Positions 24,439 to 39,462 of a stretch of DNA of 64,000 nucleotides are shown in pieces. The DNA lies in the NCBI GenBank assembly GCA_025201345.1, contig JAIXMG010000001.1:2108001-2172000 (forward strand), read 5' to 3'. The notes under the pieces are model-generated. The model was not told the origin of the DNA. It was given only the letters and a program-made list of their open reading frames with translations, and searched no databases. A program made the position numbers and the translations under genes. The stretch's first letter is position 1, and each line of letters begins with the position of its first letter. The stretch is from Thamnidium elegans. Taxonomy: Eukaryota > Mucoromycota > Mucoromycetes > Mucorales > Mucoraceae.

Positions 24439-26305
24439 ATGTTTAGAGATATATCTAAACAACAATATGATCCGCAGTCCTTTCAACACATAACGCCCAA
24501 TTCAAGGTATTATTATTGAACTATCACTTTATGTGTTTTTTTTTTATTAAGCTTCACAACATTAGAATCATTCCCGCTCCTTCAACAACAGAATACCATG
24601 TAAGCAATCCTTCATCTCGAAGAAATGTTTTTTTTTTAACGATTCCACATGGTCATTTATTTACAATTATTTAACCAGATTAATAAAAATGATACATGGA
24701 GACAGGTAAAATAAAAAACACCTGTATAATAATAATAAAAGATATATCATTCTTAATAAAGTAAAACGAATAAAATATCATAGCCTGCAAGAACATCCTC
24801 CTTACAAAAGCCATTGCAGTATAAGGATCGTGAATCATTAATTGACCCTACGGCAAATAATTCATACGAGTATCAACATCATTATGGATATGCTCATGAT
24901 ACATATATAGGTATTTATTAATATTACTTTGATTAAATTTTTTAATAGTAATACGTTTATTAGAACCTGATATGTCAACGCTTGTCATTGATCCGATGAC
25001 CGAAGATTATTACTCGAATACAACATCCTACATTCCAGCAGTTCCCCCTGTACCTAACATGAACTATTTTCATCAACAGCAATATAATAATGATCCAGAG
25101 ATTCAGACAGTAACCCCACCTAAATCGGTAAAATCAAATGTACAATATTACGTAGAAGAATCTCCTATTCGAGCGCACCAATCTTACGTAGAGCCACCTC
25201 AGCCTTCCGTGGCTGTGTATGACCAAGCTCATAAACAACATTCCAACTTTGCTTTACAGCCAGTACCAAACAATAAAAAGAATAATCATTATAATTATAA
25301 CAGTACCTCTCCTTTACCAACTAGTTCAAAATCATCTTCTATCAGCTCTAGGCTACCGAAACCCCCCCTTACACCACTTGTCATTCCACCTACTCCTATT
25401 CGATCAACTTCTTCCCCAAATAGAACATATATGACTCCTACTCGTTCTTCTTCTATTCAAAACCTACATCATGAATATCAAACTCAATTAACACCTGGTT
25501 CAATTACACCAGGCTCTTCCAGAAGTATGAATTCACCTAATAGCGGTTTATCACCTTTTACTTGCTCACCTAGTACTCCTTCACCAAACACTTTATTACC
25601 GCATAATACACTTCCATCTCCTCTTGGTACTAGCGGTGATGGTGCCACTTCTTCAAAAACTACTACAAAGAAATTTTCGCTAATGCCTGACGGTGAAGCA
25701 GAACGATGTGTTTATCAAGGTATTAAATACCATGAAGCAGGTAAACTTGAACAAGCTACTGAAATGTTTAAGCAAGCGTCTACATTAGACTTACCTATGG
25801 GTATGTTTCTTTATGGTGTCTCTCTTCGTCATGGTTGGGGCTGTAAAAAGAATGAGCATCTTGCCTTTCAATATTTACAAAAGTCAGCTGAGCATGCTGT
25901 TGTTGATTTAAATAGATTTTCGGCCACTGTTAATACTTCTGCTACAAAAGGTGAATTGATCATGGCTATTTATGAGCTAGGTGTATCCTTTCGACATGGT
26001 TGGGGTGTATGTATATATATCATACTAAACCAAATAATGTGTCAAACAAACTGATTTTTATTTTATTTTTGTAGTGCAAAAAGAATAAAGAAACAGCTGT
26101 TTATTATTTCAAAATAGCTGCTGATTTAAATGATGCAGATGCACAAAATGATCTTGGTCATTGCTATTATCATGGTCATGGTGTCAAAAAAGATATGTAT
26201 TTAGCAGCCAAGTATTATCGATTAGCCGATAAGCAAGGTCAAGGTATCATGGGAAATTCATGGATTTGGAAATCAAAGTATGATAGTCCTTCATCACATA
26301 AATAA
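24439..26305 (+). CDS. Sel1-repeat protein of the Nif1/Dsf2 type
   Basis: Six exons join in phase: 24439-24506, 24552-24599, 24679-24705, 24792-24910, 24964-26006, 26075-26305. The N-terminal 300 residues are disordered and rich in Pro, Ser, Thr and Gln. The C-terminal part holds tandem Sel1-like repeats: EAERCVYQGIKYHEAGKLEQ, MGMFLYGVSLRHGWGCKKNE, YELGVSFRHGWGCKKNKETA, DLGHCYYHGHGVKKDMYLA, ending in GNSWIWKSKYD. The HGWG...K repeats and the terminal GNSWIWK motif match fission-yeast Nif1 (a Nim1-interacting mitotic regulator) and budding-yeast Dsf2. A scaffold role at the cortex or in cell-cycle control is inferred from those relatives. The 27-base exon 3 and the acceptor of exon 4 are the least certain parts. 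Confidence 0.7.
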
Positions 26306-29300
26306 CTGTTACATTATAATAAAAAATAAAAAATAAAAATATTGCTTTATTGTTTTTTTTTACATCAAATATTGAAGTCATATAAAATACGGCTCTATTG
26401 ACAATTATGTACAGAAGAGGAGCCATTGAAATTATATTTACAGTGCTTTATATTCAGTCGGTCTATGTTTTTAATCACGAACGATTGAAAAAAAAAAATT
26501 AGAGGATAGGGAATACGGATATACTTGGTTTGTTATGAAGATAATTGACACCAGAATTCATGTCTAAATAATTGGGTATTATTAGTCATTATAAGTTGAT
26601 TATATTTAGCTATTTATGTAAAAACTTACGAGAATAGAAATACATCAACACCACAGTATTGGCAGAAGCCTGAATCAATTTGGAAATTCGCATTCTTATT
26701 TAAAGCAATGATAGTAGGAGGTATAACGCTTACTTGGGTATCCTTAATAGGTTCAACTTCGCATATTGTAGAACTGCTCTTCATTATAATGTTGATAAAA
26801 TTGGGAAAGATTTTTGAAAGAAAAAATCCAGTTCTTTTTATATTTTTAAAACCCACACAATGCGGCTTTTTTTTTTTTTTTTTTTTTTTTGGGGGAATCG
26901 AAATATTTAGCTGGGAAACTCGATCCAGAAAATAAAATTGAGCATTTAAACTAATTCGTAAAACTGGTCTAAACGATTTCTTATTGTAACCCGACAGTTA
27001 GGCAACCCAAACCCTTTACGGCATTACTTAGTCTGTGTTCAAAATATCACATTATTTCCCTTTGTTCGACTTGGGGGTACTATATCGCGATTTCTTAGGA
27101 TACAATAGACTAGTTCTGAAAATTAAATCTATAACCTTCTGTCCAGTTCTTTACAGTTCTTTCGAGAAAATAAGAAATATAAAATTTGTTTATTAAGTGG
27201 GGGCCTGTTTATTTCCATTAACATGCAGGGTGTCATCAATACATTGCATATGAACTTTGCAATCTCAAGGTTTCGTAAAAACTTTTACTTTAATATTAGT
27301 GACGGTTGGTTAAATACACAAGCATGCTTTGCTTTCATGTCCCTCATGCTTTTAAACCATCAAACAAGAAAAATCACTATCGGGATTTCCTTCTCCCACC
27401 ATCACCGTTATATAAAATGGGTACTTAATCTCGAACTAGAGTACGGGGTGCAATTCGCTATATCGAGTTGTTTAATATAAACGCCTAAGGTCCAAATAAT
27501 TTACCTCAAATTGCTGTCATAATATATATCACTTTAGATCGGAGAAACTTCATTAAAAGCTTATGAAGAAAGGAAAACAGTCATATTTGCCAAGGTCTAC
27601 TGATATTGTATACCGGCTGTTATCATTAACCTGGCTGGGCATCTACACGAATTTCATCTCTATTGTTCGTTAACATTCTTATCTCATACAAATTAAATTA
27701 CATTATATTATTACAAAGCACTTTGCTATTGTTGTACACAACGTAAATGAAACTAAAGAAGGCAAAAGAAGGATATAGAATAATAAAATATTTTAAGACA
27801 ATTGGAAATGTGTTTAACTGTATGCACAAAGTAAATAATTTATTTTATGCATTCCATATTCTGGTTTTTCATGCAAATGGGAAATATCGATGTACAATAA
27901 GAATGTCACGTTTTTTTTTTCAATTGCTAAGACTTTGATACAGATAACCTACTTGACAAAAAAAACATGCTTGATATTAAATTAAAAGTCAGGTTTTATG
28001 GTGTGTCTGGAATAGACTTTTTTGCTCGGGTCTTTCGAGCTATACCGTATACGACAAAATCATAAAAGCAAAACATGGACAGAAATTATTGGACGGCCAA
28101 AGTCTAACTGTATTTCAAAACAGTAGGTAAATCGCGTAAAAGTAATATGTATCCCTGATTTGTTTTCAAATGTAAAGAATCTTGACATTCCTTCTATGTA
28201 CTCACACATGGATATCGTATATATATGCTTTTATAACTATCTTTGAAATGCATTCGCTCAATAATTTAATTGGTCTGAGGAAAAGCCACAATTCACCATT
28301 TTACGACGTTCATATCAATTGCAAGCTAATATAAAAATGGGAAAGTATAACAATAACATGAATAGTAGTCACTACTTTAAAATGAGCGATCAGCAGCATG
28401 TTAAAAGACTATTTTGGTAACACAAGCGCTACAAAACCAATCTGTCACTAGAGGTACAAGCAAAAGGTTAAACACAACAATCGTACAAGCTCGGTATTGC
28501 CGAAGTATTCTCGTGGAACGCAGTTATTATAACTCTGTAATTTAAAAAAGATTAAGAGTTTGAAAAAAAAGAACATTTATGGCTAAAGTATCGAATATTC
28601 GTTTTGTGTATCAAAATATAAATAATGAACACTTGCCATTTGAAAAAGTGCTTCATGCCTATTCACTTATACGATTTAAAAAAGTCTTACTAGAAATATA
28701 TACAAATACTCTGCTATAATTAGATCTATGTAAACATACGCAATAAAAAATGCAGGCTCTCTTAATAAACCCTTTACATTACAAAGTTTCCGAATTAACT
28801 TTTAAACTTGTTTTTTGAAAAAATGACTTACTTAAAGCAAGTAAACGAAAAAGCGCATCGCGTATCATTGGTTCGGACAAGGTCGTTTATTTATAAAAGT
28901 ATTTTTTTTTTATTAGTAGTAGCTCTACTATCACTATTTTGATAAACAAAACAAAATTTTGATCAGTTTGACAAAAAATAATAATAGAGGGCTAAGAAGG
29001 GCTTTTTATTTATAGTTTTAGAATATGTATGCTTATATTTGTTTGTCGTATGTGGATTAATTGGAAAAGTATGTACTCATTTTTATGTGTACAAAGTTCT
29101 TGTAAAAAAAAAGTGTTTCCGCTTAAAAAATCTGAGAGTAGTATGAACTTTATATTATGTGTACAGGATAAGTACCAGTGTATTACTAGTTTAAATAAGG
29201 GTTGAGTATTTATTCGGTACAGCATAAATCCCAGAATCATTCAAGAGACTTTAATGAACCTGTAGTTCATGCAAACATTGTAAATACTATCTGAATTGTT

Positions 29301-29833
29301 GGTAAATGAATTATATATTGTGCCCGCGTTTTATTGACCTACCCCATCTTTATTTTACCAATACTGGAATTTATCAAGTACCACAAAGATCTTAGAACCA
29401 AAATGAATAGATTGTGAATAGAAGCCGAAAGTTTGAATCACAGCCTCACGTGAAAATGAGCTTAACCTGTTTAATCACAGAACCTTGAGAATAAATGATT
29501 TGTTAACTGTCAACACAGCTATAATTATTTAGAGGAGTATATGTGTCGCTCAAGATTAAATTTTTTTGAGTCCGAATATAAGAAAATAACAACTGGGGCA
29601 GGAGCTCGAGTAGCTTGTGTCATAGTGTAGGGTACATTAAGTACCGTAAATAGATATTAAGATACGCATTTCCGAAGAAATAATAATATCCAACTTTAAA
29701 TTACTATACTGTCCCGCTTTATGTAACAACGTCGAGCCATGGTTTTTAAGATAATTTTCCTTATTATACAGACGTAGTTTATAAACATAAGGGTTTTAAT
29801 ATAGTCAAGTTCAAAAGAGGTTTTAAATTTCTT

Positions 29834-29869
<36 letters not shown>

Positions 29870-30733
29870 CCAAAAAAAAAAAGGATATACATTTATTACT
29901 AGACATATATCTATAAATCAGTTCATATAAAGTTTTTAACCTAGAATTCAAGGAGATACATTCTTCGGAGAGTTTTATATTCTACTTATAGAAACATATA
30001 GGCTACAATATGTTGTTGCGTTACCGTCGTTAATCTTTAAGTAAAATGCTATGACCCTATCATGAGTTACTATTTGTAACAACAAGTCTCTGTAAAGAAA
30101 ATTTGCTACAGTTATACAGCTATACTGTACATACATGGATAAAGTCACAAAAATTGAAAAATATTTTGACAGAATTGTTTCAATGAAATAACTGCATTTT
30201 GTGACAATAACAGCTAAACTCATTTTTGAAACAATTTATTATACTGCTTGGAATTTTATATTCTTAGCAGAGTGTATTTTAATTCGAATGATATTTTTTC
30301 CCCTATTATCACGGTATATTTTGTGCATATGCAAGTAGATGCAAATGAGTCTACGGTGGGTGGTTCTATTATTCATGGTATTGGTTCTCTTATATTTTAA
30401 TCTACTTGTCTATCAGATGTTCGGAATACTATGCATGCATTTATAAACTACTTTACCTTAATTTGGAGACTCAGTGGCTTGCAACATGGAAAAAAAAGGT
30501 ACCAGCTCGCTTTTATTAGTAAATTTAATATATAATTAAAAAAACACATTCTAATATGTAGAAAAAAAACTTCATAGAGCTGCAGACAGTATGTAGATTT
30601 ATTTCACATGATAAATTCAAAGGGAAAGGTAAATCAATATGAAATAGAAGCTCATCTCGTACTTAAAATACGTCATACTAGAAAGAAAATGGTAGTGTAT
30701 ATAGAGCTAAACATCATGTAACTTTTTATTAAA
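26306..30733. other. 4.4-kb gene-poor AT-rich stretch
   Basis: I see no gene. Frames of 60-85 codons (26626-26935, 27223-27480, 29010-29240, 29975-30223) look like chance ORFs: no motif, no intron pattern, biased to Phe/Ile/Leu/Ser. Notable structure is a T31-CC-A11 block at 29839-29882 and a poly-T run at 26869-26890. Confidence 0.5.
29839..29882. repeat. Long T31-CC-A11 homopolymer block
   Basis: About 31 T are followed by CC and 11 A. The A run can pair with part of the T run. It is the longest of the many T-then-A blocks in this window. Homopolymer length may be affected by sequencing error. Confidence 0.8.
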
Positions 30734-33700
30734 TCATTTAGACGGTATAACTATTGAAAGATTCTTTCTTTTCTGAGATGACACGGTGGCAGCTTTCTTT
30801 GGTTCTTTTACAACAATGGATATAGACTCCTTAAATTCTTTATCAGTTGTATTGGGATGCCATTCAAAATCTGGTGAAATGAAAAACTGCGTACTTGTAA
30901 TCTGTTTTCTTCTCTCAAATTTTGTGCTTGTACTAGGAGACATATCACGAATACTGACATTACTACCGCGGCGAGAAATATCGTGAGGTAGTAAGCTAGG
31001 TCGACGAGGGACTGAAGAAATAGGTGTTATTGGCGGCCTGTTTTTCTCCATAAACATCGGTAATTGTTTTTCATAATCTTTCACTTGCCATAATGGCGTG
31101 GGCGGCATAATGGGTGTGGACGGTATCCTAGTGGATCTATCTTCATCATAGGGCCCCAGTTGCGGCAATACTTCTTCTTCGTCATCGGTTGACTGGTACT
31201 CTGATAGGCAAGGAGATTGACTATCGGCGGACTGGTAAGACATTATTGGAGTTAAAGATAACGCACTATCAGAAGGGCTAACGGTCGAAAAACATGCGTT
31301 TGAGCTAGGGGTTTCTAACGGTAACTGAGGCGAATCTCCTAAGAGCCTAGATCTTAATTTATAAATGGCGGCGTCGATAGCTAGCTCGACTTTTAGACTA
31401 TATTTAATTTTTGTCATTTCTGTGAAAAAAATAACACTTTTTAGCAAATTTAATTACACTTTGAAAATATGCATACTTTACTTGGCCATGTTGCTCTTTC
31501 TCCTCTTTCGATGAATTTATTAGCGGACTCAAAGTCTGGATTCGATAAAATTCTTCTTATATCTTTATAAGAAAGCTCTGGGGCGATCGTAATATCTCCC
31601 AAATAACGTTGAGATAAAACATTCTCTAACCTCATGATACCATTTGGTGATATCCCTAATTCCTTCAACTGTGCAAATATGTAATTTCTTTTTAGCAAAT
31701 AAATTGTTTAAAATCTATCTGTCAATAATATACCTGCAAGAAACGATGTTGAAATTCTTCTTTTACCAGCCGTAAGAAAAAGTTAATTCCTGTACGGAGT
31801 GTAGAGGGTTCGCTATGGCCTTTGTGTATAAAAGGAGCGACATGAGGATTCACTATATAAGCAAATAAGTATATATTTTTAAATTATATAAAATTAAAGA
31901 ACACGAACATTGTACAACGATGAAATTGTTAACACTGAATAGTTCTGATATTTTTTTTAACGGTAAATCGCTATAATAAATAAAAAAGTTTATAATTAGT
32001 ATCATAAATATGTAAAAACTAAAAAGTAACAATGCATTACTTATCAATTGACCCATCACGGTACTTATCGACTAATATATTGGATATCTTCGTTAGTTAG
32101 CATTAGCATTAAAGATTGAGCCGAATTATTTCTTACCAGTTGTGGTCCATGGTATAAGGTCGCCTGTTTTTATTTTCATATAAATCTCTTGTGCAGGATA
32201 AAATAATGGTACTGAGCATGACGCAAGTCTATAAAATTAAAAGCAAAATCATTAGGAATACGTCATAATTAATAAGAGTATAGTAAAGTACATACACACT
32301 TGACCAAACGACCTATATTATATATATAAAGTTATGAGAAAAATAGAGTAGAAATATAGAAGAAGAAATACTTACGACATTGGGTGCTGTAATATAATTG
32401 AGGACTCTAGGCATATCGAATAAACTGGAAGAACTCACCGTTATGTTCAAAATAAGCCTAGACTTGTTATAAGCTTCTTGAAAGGTAATATCTCCAAACT
32501 GGTCAATAAGTACGGATTTCAGAATATTCGGGTCGTATAGATTTCCTTCTAATAAATACCGGTTCACTCTGAGCAAGGGCGATTCTGGGAATTCTGGACG
32601 CTCAAAGACTTTCTACAAAAATTTTCATTACCTAGTATTAATTAAATGTAGAATTTTAAAGGTCTGTATACTTTACTAGAGGAATAGACCAAGGTGAATT
32701 CAGTATTTTAATTCTATCTTGCTCGTTCAAGGTGCAAATCATTGAAGCCATAATACTTCCTGTTGATGCGCCTGAAATAATCCGAGGCAAGAGCCGAGCA
32801 TTTATCATAGTCTTTAAAACACCAATATGAAAAAAACCTGTTTATCATATGTTACATGTGTTAGAAAAAACTTCAACATACTTTTCATATTTTGCTATAC
32901 CCAATGTTCCTCCGCCACTTAATAATAATGCTGTACGTCCATAGCCTTGTCTCAAATTCATAAAATAATCATGTTTTTCTTTCAAAGTCAAGTCTGTACT
33001 GTTATCTCCTATCCAATTCAGTTGTTTGATAATATTATCTGTATAATCCGAAATCAGCTTTTTCGTGCCGACTCTAGTCTTTGTATATAACTAGATAGTT
33101 AAAAAAAAAAAGGTCAACATATAATTTATGTATATATATGTATATATATATATATTATTCCTATTCTTATTCTATTTTACCGTAGGGTTGCCCATATCGC
33201 CTAAATTTCGAGTTAAACTTAATTTCAAGGTGAAAATCATTGATTTACGGTTATTGTCAAGTTGACGAACACACTCAATTTCTTCAATACGCTTTTGCAG
33301 TAATTTCCAATCATAATCATTTGATTTGGGATCTTCAATCCATTGCGTAAGACCTTGTAATTTTTATGTGCCGATTAGTTTTTTTAAGAAAAAAAAATGG
33401 TTAATTGTATAAGTACCTTCTAGTTTATCTAATTCTTTAGCCGCATGATTCCATTCTTCGAACGTCTTAGCACGGTTTATCTTGTGTATATAACGTTCAT
33501 TTTTGCTATTGACTTTCGTTGTACGAGTAAAAAATTGCTACGAAAAGTTAATATTATTATTTTTCTTTTGCTAAAAGAACAAGACTGCACTTACATCGCT
33601 CATTGCACTCCATAAAAATAATAAATATTGAAGTACCATATTTTGATAAAATTGAAATGTATTTTTATTTGGCTGCTTTTCATTTTGAATTTGTTTACTT

Positions 33701-33741
33701 TTTGACACGTTGGAATCAGATATCTTGAAAGAAGTGGGCAT
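30734..33741 (-). CDS. Patatin-like triacylglycerol lipase (Tgl3/4/5, SDP1 type)
   Basis: A multi-exon gene on the minus strand from ATG 33739-33741 to a stop at 30734-30736. The N-terminal part is the DUF3336 region of lipid-droplet lipases (FEEWNHAAKELDKLEG; YDWKLLQKRIEECVRQLD). The patatin core follows: the glycine-rich oxyanion loop (RTALLLSGGGTLG, spliced to FFHIGVLKTM), the nucleophile elbow GASTGS near 32760 (Ser of GxSxG), and the catalytic Asp in DLPLKKISELFSVNNF near 31965. These complete the Ser-Asp dyad. Patatin-fold Tgl enzymes hydrolyse stored triacylglycerol and act as lysophospholipid acyltransferases. The tail (30734-31447) is disordered and Ser/Pro-rich, a likely phosphoregulatory region as in yeast Tgl4. 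Exon ends were not all fixed. Confidence 0.85.
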
Positions 33742-34574
33742 ATCAGCAAAACACAAAAAAACACAAAAAAAAGAAGGAAGACGAAAGATAATAAAATAAA
33801 ATAAAATTATTCTGTTTATTTATATATCAATGAATAATACTGAGGTATATATATACATATATATATATATGTATATGTATATATAGATACGGATGGTGTT
33901 ATTATATATAGGCTACAGAAAAAATAAGGGGTTCTAGTAATTACAGAGAAGGCATAAAATTACGTTTTTGATAGACATGAACGAAAAAAAAAATGGGGAA
34001 GTCGAGATTTCTATTCAATGAACTCAGAAAACCAACGGACCGTTTTACGGCGTAAGAAATAAACGTAAATATAGTAATTGCGTATGTTACGTAACCAAAA
34101 TATGCGCTCAATGGGGATCATAATGGTATATAAACGATTTGAAAAAGATCGTGGGCATGATGAGACCTGCATAACCGATGATTGATTGTAAAAAAAACAC
34201 AAAAAAAGCGCAGTGAAAGATCGAAGTTTAAATTTTAATTTTATTTGTGAACGTTTAGTTGCATACACATATTCTATGTATGTGTTCTTTACATACGGAC
34301 ATAATTTAATTTTTTTTTTAAAAAAAAAAAAATTGTTAGGATAATAATGACGATATATTTCGGTCTGTGAAAAAATACCCCCATATACTAAGAAAAAAAA
34401 AGAAATCCGTTGACAGTCTAGTATTTTATTTTTAAATTAATTGAAAAGGTGAAGATGAATGATACAATTGTGTTACGTAGTAATGAAGGATATATATATG
34501 TATATATATATATATATATAAAAGAAATATACAATAGTGAATAATAATGATAATAATAATGATAATGATAATGT
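33742..34574. other. Intergenic, 833 bases, TA-rich
   Basis: This is the 5' side of the lipase and the 3' side of the glycosyltransferase. It contains TA-rich microsatellites (33846-33890, 34491-34520), a T10A13 block at 34310-34332 and a GATAAT tandem (34550-34573). A minus-strand 85-codon frame at 34011-34268 is unusually rich in Arg but matches nothing I know, so I leave it uncalled. Confidence 0.5.
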
Positions 34575-36117
34575 TTACTTGTCTATGTTTTCGAGGATAT
34601 TATTAAACCCACGAATTTTTTGACACTCGTTGCGTAAATTTTCAGAGCGAGGGGAATCCCATTGACCATTAGCTACAAATTGGCGAGAGTAGCGAAGACA
34701 AAGTTCTTCTCTAAAATTGGAATATACTTTTCTGTTAAACATGCGCTAAAAATTAAAGTATGAGTACAGGTTTAACTTTTTTTTTTTACAATGTTTCAAT
34801 TTTATCTTACCTCCTTCTTGCGAGTGGACTCAGGATAGGCATGCGATTGATGAATAAGGAAATCGTCTGGAAGCACATAATAATCAATACCAGATAAATA
34901 GATCTCATACAAACAAGCGGCTTTATTAGCGCCATACCCGATGAATCTTTCATCACACCAAGGAGACCCTTGCTTTTTAAAGATAACATAAGGTTCATAA
35001 GAAAAATTATAGTCTTCAACCTTGTAAGGTTCGTTGGTGGTATACCATTTCATATAGTTGGTAGCAGAGTGACCTTTTTGCCAGCTGACATGGAACATGT
35101 CGATTCTTTCATCCTCAAACACTTGACGCATAAGCTCATCTTTTGTTTCGGGAAAGGTAGAATATTCAGCACCGTCCAATTGATCGAGGTATTCGAATGC
35201 AGGCACTACTAGAGCGGTGTGACCTTCTCTTAACATGCTCATAATACTTGGGTTTTGCAAAATGTTTTGTCGGAAATTTGTACACAAATAAAAATCGATA
35301 TCTAGCATCATAATGTAATCCGTACGTGCATAAAGTTTAGCAGTGTTTCTCCACATGTTGAATTGTCTGTCATAAGGGTCTACTATTAAATGAACATCTA
35401 CGTAACGTTTCATATCGGGATTATCATTAAAGGCTTGGTGGAGTAACCTAAGCTCTTGTTCTTTATTTTCGTCGTCATTGATGTGAATCGCCGCTGAAAT
35501 TGGACCTATTATAAAAAATGTCGTAAGAATTTTTTTTTTTTTTCATTTTCGCACTAAGTTTTTCATATAATTTATACCTTTGTATCTTGAAGCTAATCTA
35601 CTCAAGACAGGGAATCTATCACTGGTAACAATAGTAGAAATGGTAATATCTTCAGAAGGGAATTGTTGAGTAGCTCGAAAATAAAATGATTTCAAATCAC
35701 TTGGACCCATTGCACCGTCGAACAACTTGGACTGGAATACAGGATCAGGTGTGGCTATAATAAAAAAAGGATAAGTAAAAAAGAGAAAGAGAGATTACAT
35801 GATTTTTTCTATCTGTTTTCTGTATTACCTTTGCTTTCTGCAAGAGCAAGTTGGTAGTCTCTAAAAAGACTCTTTCTTAATTCGTCTTCTTCGTCTTTTT
35901 CAATATTATTTTGTGAAATTGGGGCGACGAAAAAAGTATCTTGGTTGTGAATAGAATCCATTGTTGAATGTTCAATGACGCTGCGACGAGCGGTTCTAGT
36001 TTGTGAAGCATCAGTTAAATTGTAGAACCGGGAAGCTGTATAGATGATGGATACAAGGACATATGTTAAAAGAACAAATTTAAGATTGAGTCTTGATAAT
36101 AGGTCAGAAAACTTCAT
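34575..36117 (-). CDS. Type II membrane glycosyltransferase, LARGE-like (GT49 family)
   Basis: Four exons join in phase on the minus strand: 36117-35829, 35754-35578, 35505-34811, 34745-34575, giving 443 residues. A short cytosolic start is followed by one membrane anchor (FVLLTYVLVSIIYTA, residues about 14-28), the topology of Golgi type II transferases. The catalytic part begins with ITISTIVTSDRFPVLSRLA, contains the D-x-D metal/nucleotide-sugar motif in YIMMLDIDFYLC, and the late motifs EPYVIFKKQGSPWCDERFIG and PDDFLIHQSHAYPES. These match Glyco_transf_49, the family of the LARGE C-terminal domain and B4GAT1. Those human enzymes add glucuronic acid to xylose. Glucuronic acid is abundant in Mucorales cell walls, so a wall or glycoprotein role is plausible but inferred. 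Confidence 0.8.
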
Positions 36118-37026
36118 TTGTGCCGAGTTACTTGGAGGAAGAAAGAGAAAAAAAATTGATTATAGGTATCTATTTATATTTTGCAGAAACCAAAAAAAAA
36201 AAAAAATGAGCGGACTTGAAGTCTTTTGGGATTTTTTTGAGTTACATAGAAAAAGAAAGGATAAGTTTCAGACAGTTATAATTCAGTGCGTTATTATTTT
36301 TAAACTAATTATCCTTTTTATACCTATAATGAGCAGTTATATCTTTAGAATATTTGGTAAACGCGCATCTTTTTTTTTTTTTTTTTTTGAATTAAAAAAA
36401 TACACAAAACGTCACTATAGATATGATACAAGTCTATTCCTTATCAGATATAAAAAAGAAGTTCCAAAATGACTACATCTTTTTTTCTTTTTTTAAATAG
36501 CCGCATAGCTAAAATATCTACACTAAGCCTTGTAAAAGTATCGTATAATAAATGAAACAGTAATTTAAAGGTATCTTTCGAGATGATACATATACATATA
36601 GACTGGAATGTGTATAATTAGATCAGCAGAGTTTATCTTTAGTCACATAGAATAGCCGATAAGTAGCGACTACAAGGCGTCCAATAAGGGGAGTTACTGT
36701 AGATTTTTATATGGAGTAAATGTCTAAGAATATCTTTTTTTTTTCCTTTTTTTTTTTAACTCATAATGTCTTGGCATAAATTGATTATCCATACAGACAG
36801 TGAGGTCCCTGAGAGGAAATCCGTGGTAAAGTACAGTGTGTTGTCTGTTACCTAGGTTACTCAGTAAGCCACTTTTTTTTTTTTCGGTCTTTCCTCCGTT
36901 GAAGTCAGGCCGAAAGAGATGAAACTTCTTTCTCCGATAATTACTTTTTTTGTATTTCACCTCTTTTTTTCTCTATTTTCGTTCTCTCTCTCTCTCTTTT
37001 CTTTTTGTTACATATAAAACATTAAG
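36118..37026. other. Divergent intergenic region (glycosyltransferase / MAP kinase)
   Basis: 909 bases serve as 5' region for both neighbours. They contain poly-T tracts (36371-36388, 36874-36884) and a CT-rich tract just before the kinase start. Open frames on both strands (36044-36472 plus, 36724-36960 minus) are low-complexity and overlap the glycosyltransferase 5' end; I reject them. Confidence 0.5.
36983..36997 (+). promoter_or_regulatory. CT-rich tract upstream of MAP kinase
   Basis: A run of seven CT units ends 30 bases before the ATG of the kinase at 37027. A similar tract lies just before the homocitrate synthase start (56466-56490). Pyrimidine tracts next to the start site are common in fungal promoters; a function here is inferred. 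Confidence 0.35.
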
Positions 37027-38691
<1,665 letters not shown>

Positions 38692-38728
38692 TATATATAA
38701 TACATGTATATATATATATATATAAATA

Positions 38729-38745
38729 TTTTTTTTTAAAAAAAA
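38729..38745. repeat. T9A8 block between converging genes
   Basis: A symmetric T9A8 tract lies in the 83-base gap between the kinase stop and the MTFP1 stop. It follows a TATA microsatellite and may serve both 3' ends as termination or polyadenylation context. It is one of at least a dozen such tracts in the window. Confidence 0.5.
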
Positions 38746-38774
38746 CAAGTTAAATAAATACGAGTAAAGTTTCT

Positions 38775-39462
38775 TTATTGATCTTTTTTATCTTGAGCAG
38801 CAATAGGAGGTAAATCATCACCAATTTTGTTATGTCCAACTCTGGCAACACTATCTGATACTCTATCTTCAATTGGCTTAAACACCTTATCTACAATATG
38901 TTCAATTGGTTCATCAAAGATATAAGGCAAAAAGGGAACAATACTAAGACCAAGTAATGTAGGTCCCCAGGCTCTCACTTTAGTATTTTTAACATTCTTG
39001 AACCCAACAGCGCTATATTTGACAATGGAATGAATAGTCATCATGGGGAATGCCATGGAAGCTAAAGATTGAAACACACCTCGTTTCACAACTGTCGTAG
39101 CAACAGAAGCGTTATCCTATGCGAGAATTTTCTTTTTTTATAAATACCTTGTGAACCCAAACAAAAACAAAAACATTACTTACCATGCCTGCGTGAACAG
39201 ATTTATAACCTTCATAACTAACGTCCAAACCTAAGTAGAGCCAACTAATACCATACGCAGCACTAACAATCAAAGGAGGAACAATAGGGCGGAAAGCCTC
39301 GCCTACGTCCGAGGTATAAGCCAAATAACGGGTAGAAGCTACCAATGCAGTACGTAAACGACCAGCGTACGCAAGGTAACGAGCGTTACTTTCGAGCGAA
39401 TCGATCTCTCCTTTGGTAACTTTCTCGGATAAGGTTTCGTCTTCAATATTGGGGTTGGACAT
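38775..39462 (-). CDS. Mitochondrial fission process protein 1 (MTFP1/MTP18)
   Basis: Two exons (39462-39184 and 39116-38775) give 206 residues. The sequence has the family pattern: an N-terminal helix with RYLAYAGRLRTALVASTRYLAYTSDVGEAFRP, a membrane segment (VSAAYGISWLYLGLDVSYEG), a second (VFQSLASMAFPMMTIHSIVK) and a third (WGPTLLGLSIVPFLPYIFD), then EPIEHIVDKVFKP. MTFP1 is an integral inner mitochondrial membrane protein that promotes fission and affects inner-membrane coupling. The length is near that of relatives. The neighbouring MFS gene is divergent, 766 bases away. Confidence 0.85.

Noticed and set aside
34011..34268. Arg-rich 85-codon minus-strand frame
   Set aside because: No homology I can name and no clear upstream exon or promoter.
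36044..36472. 142-codon plus-strand frame
   Set aside because: Starts antisense to the glycosyltransferase membrane anchor and runs through poly-T; low complexity.
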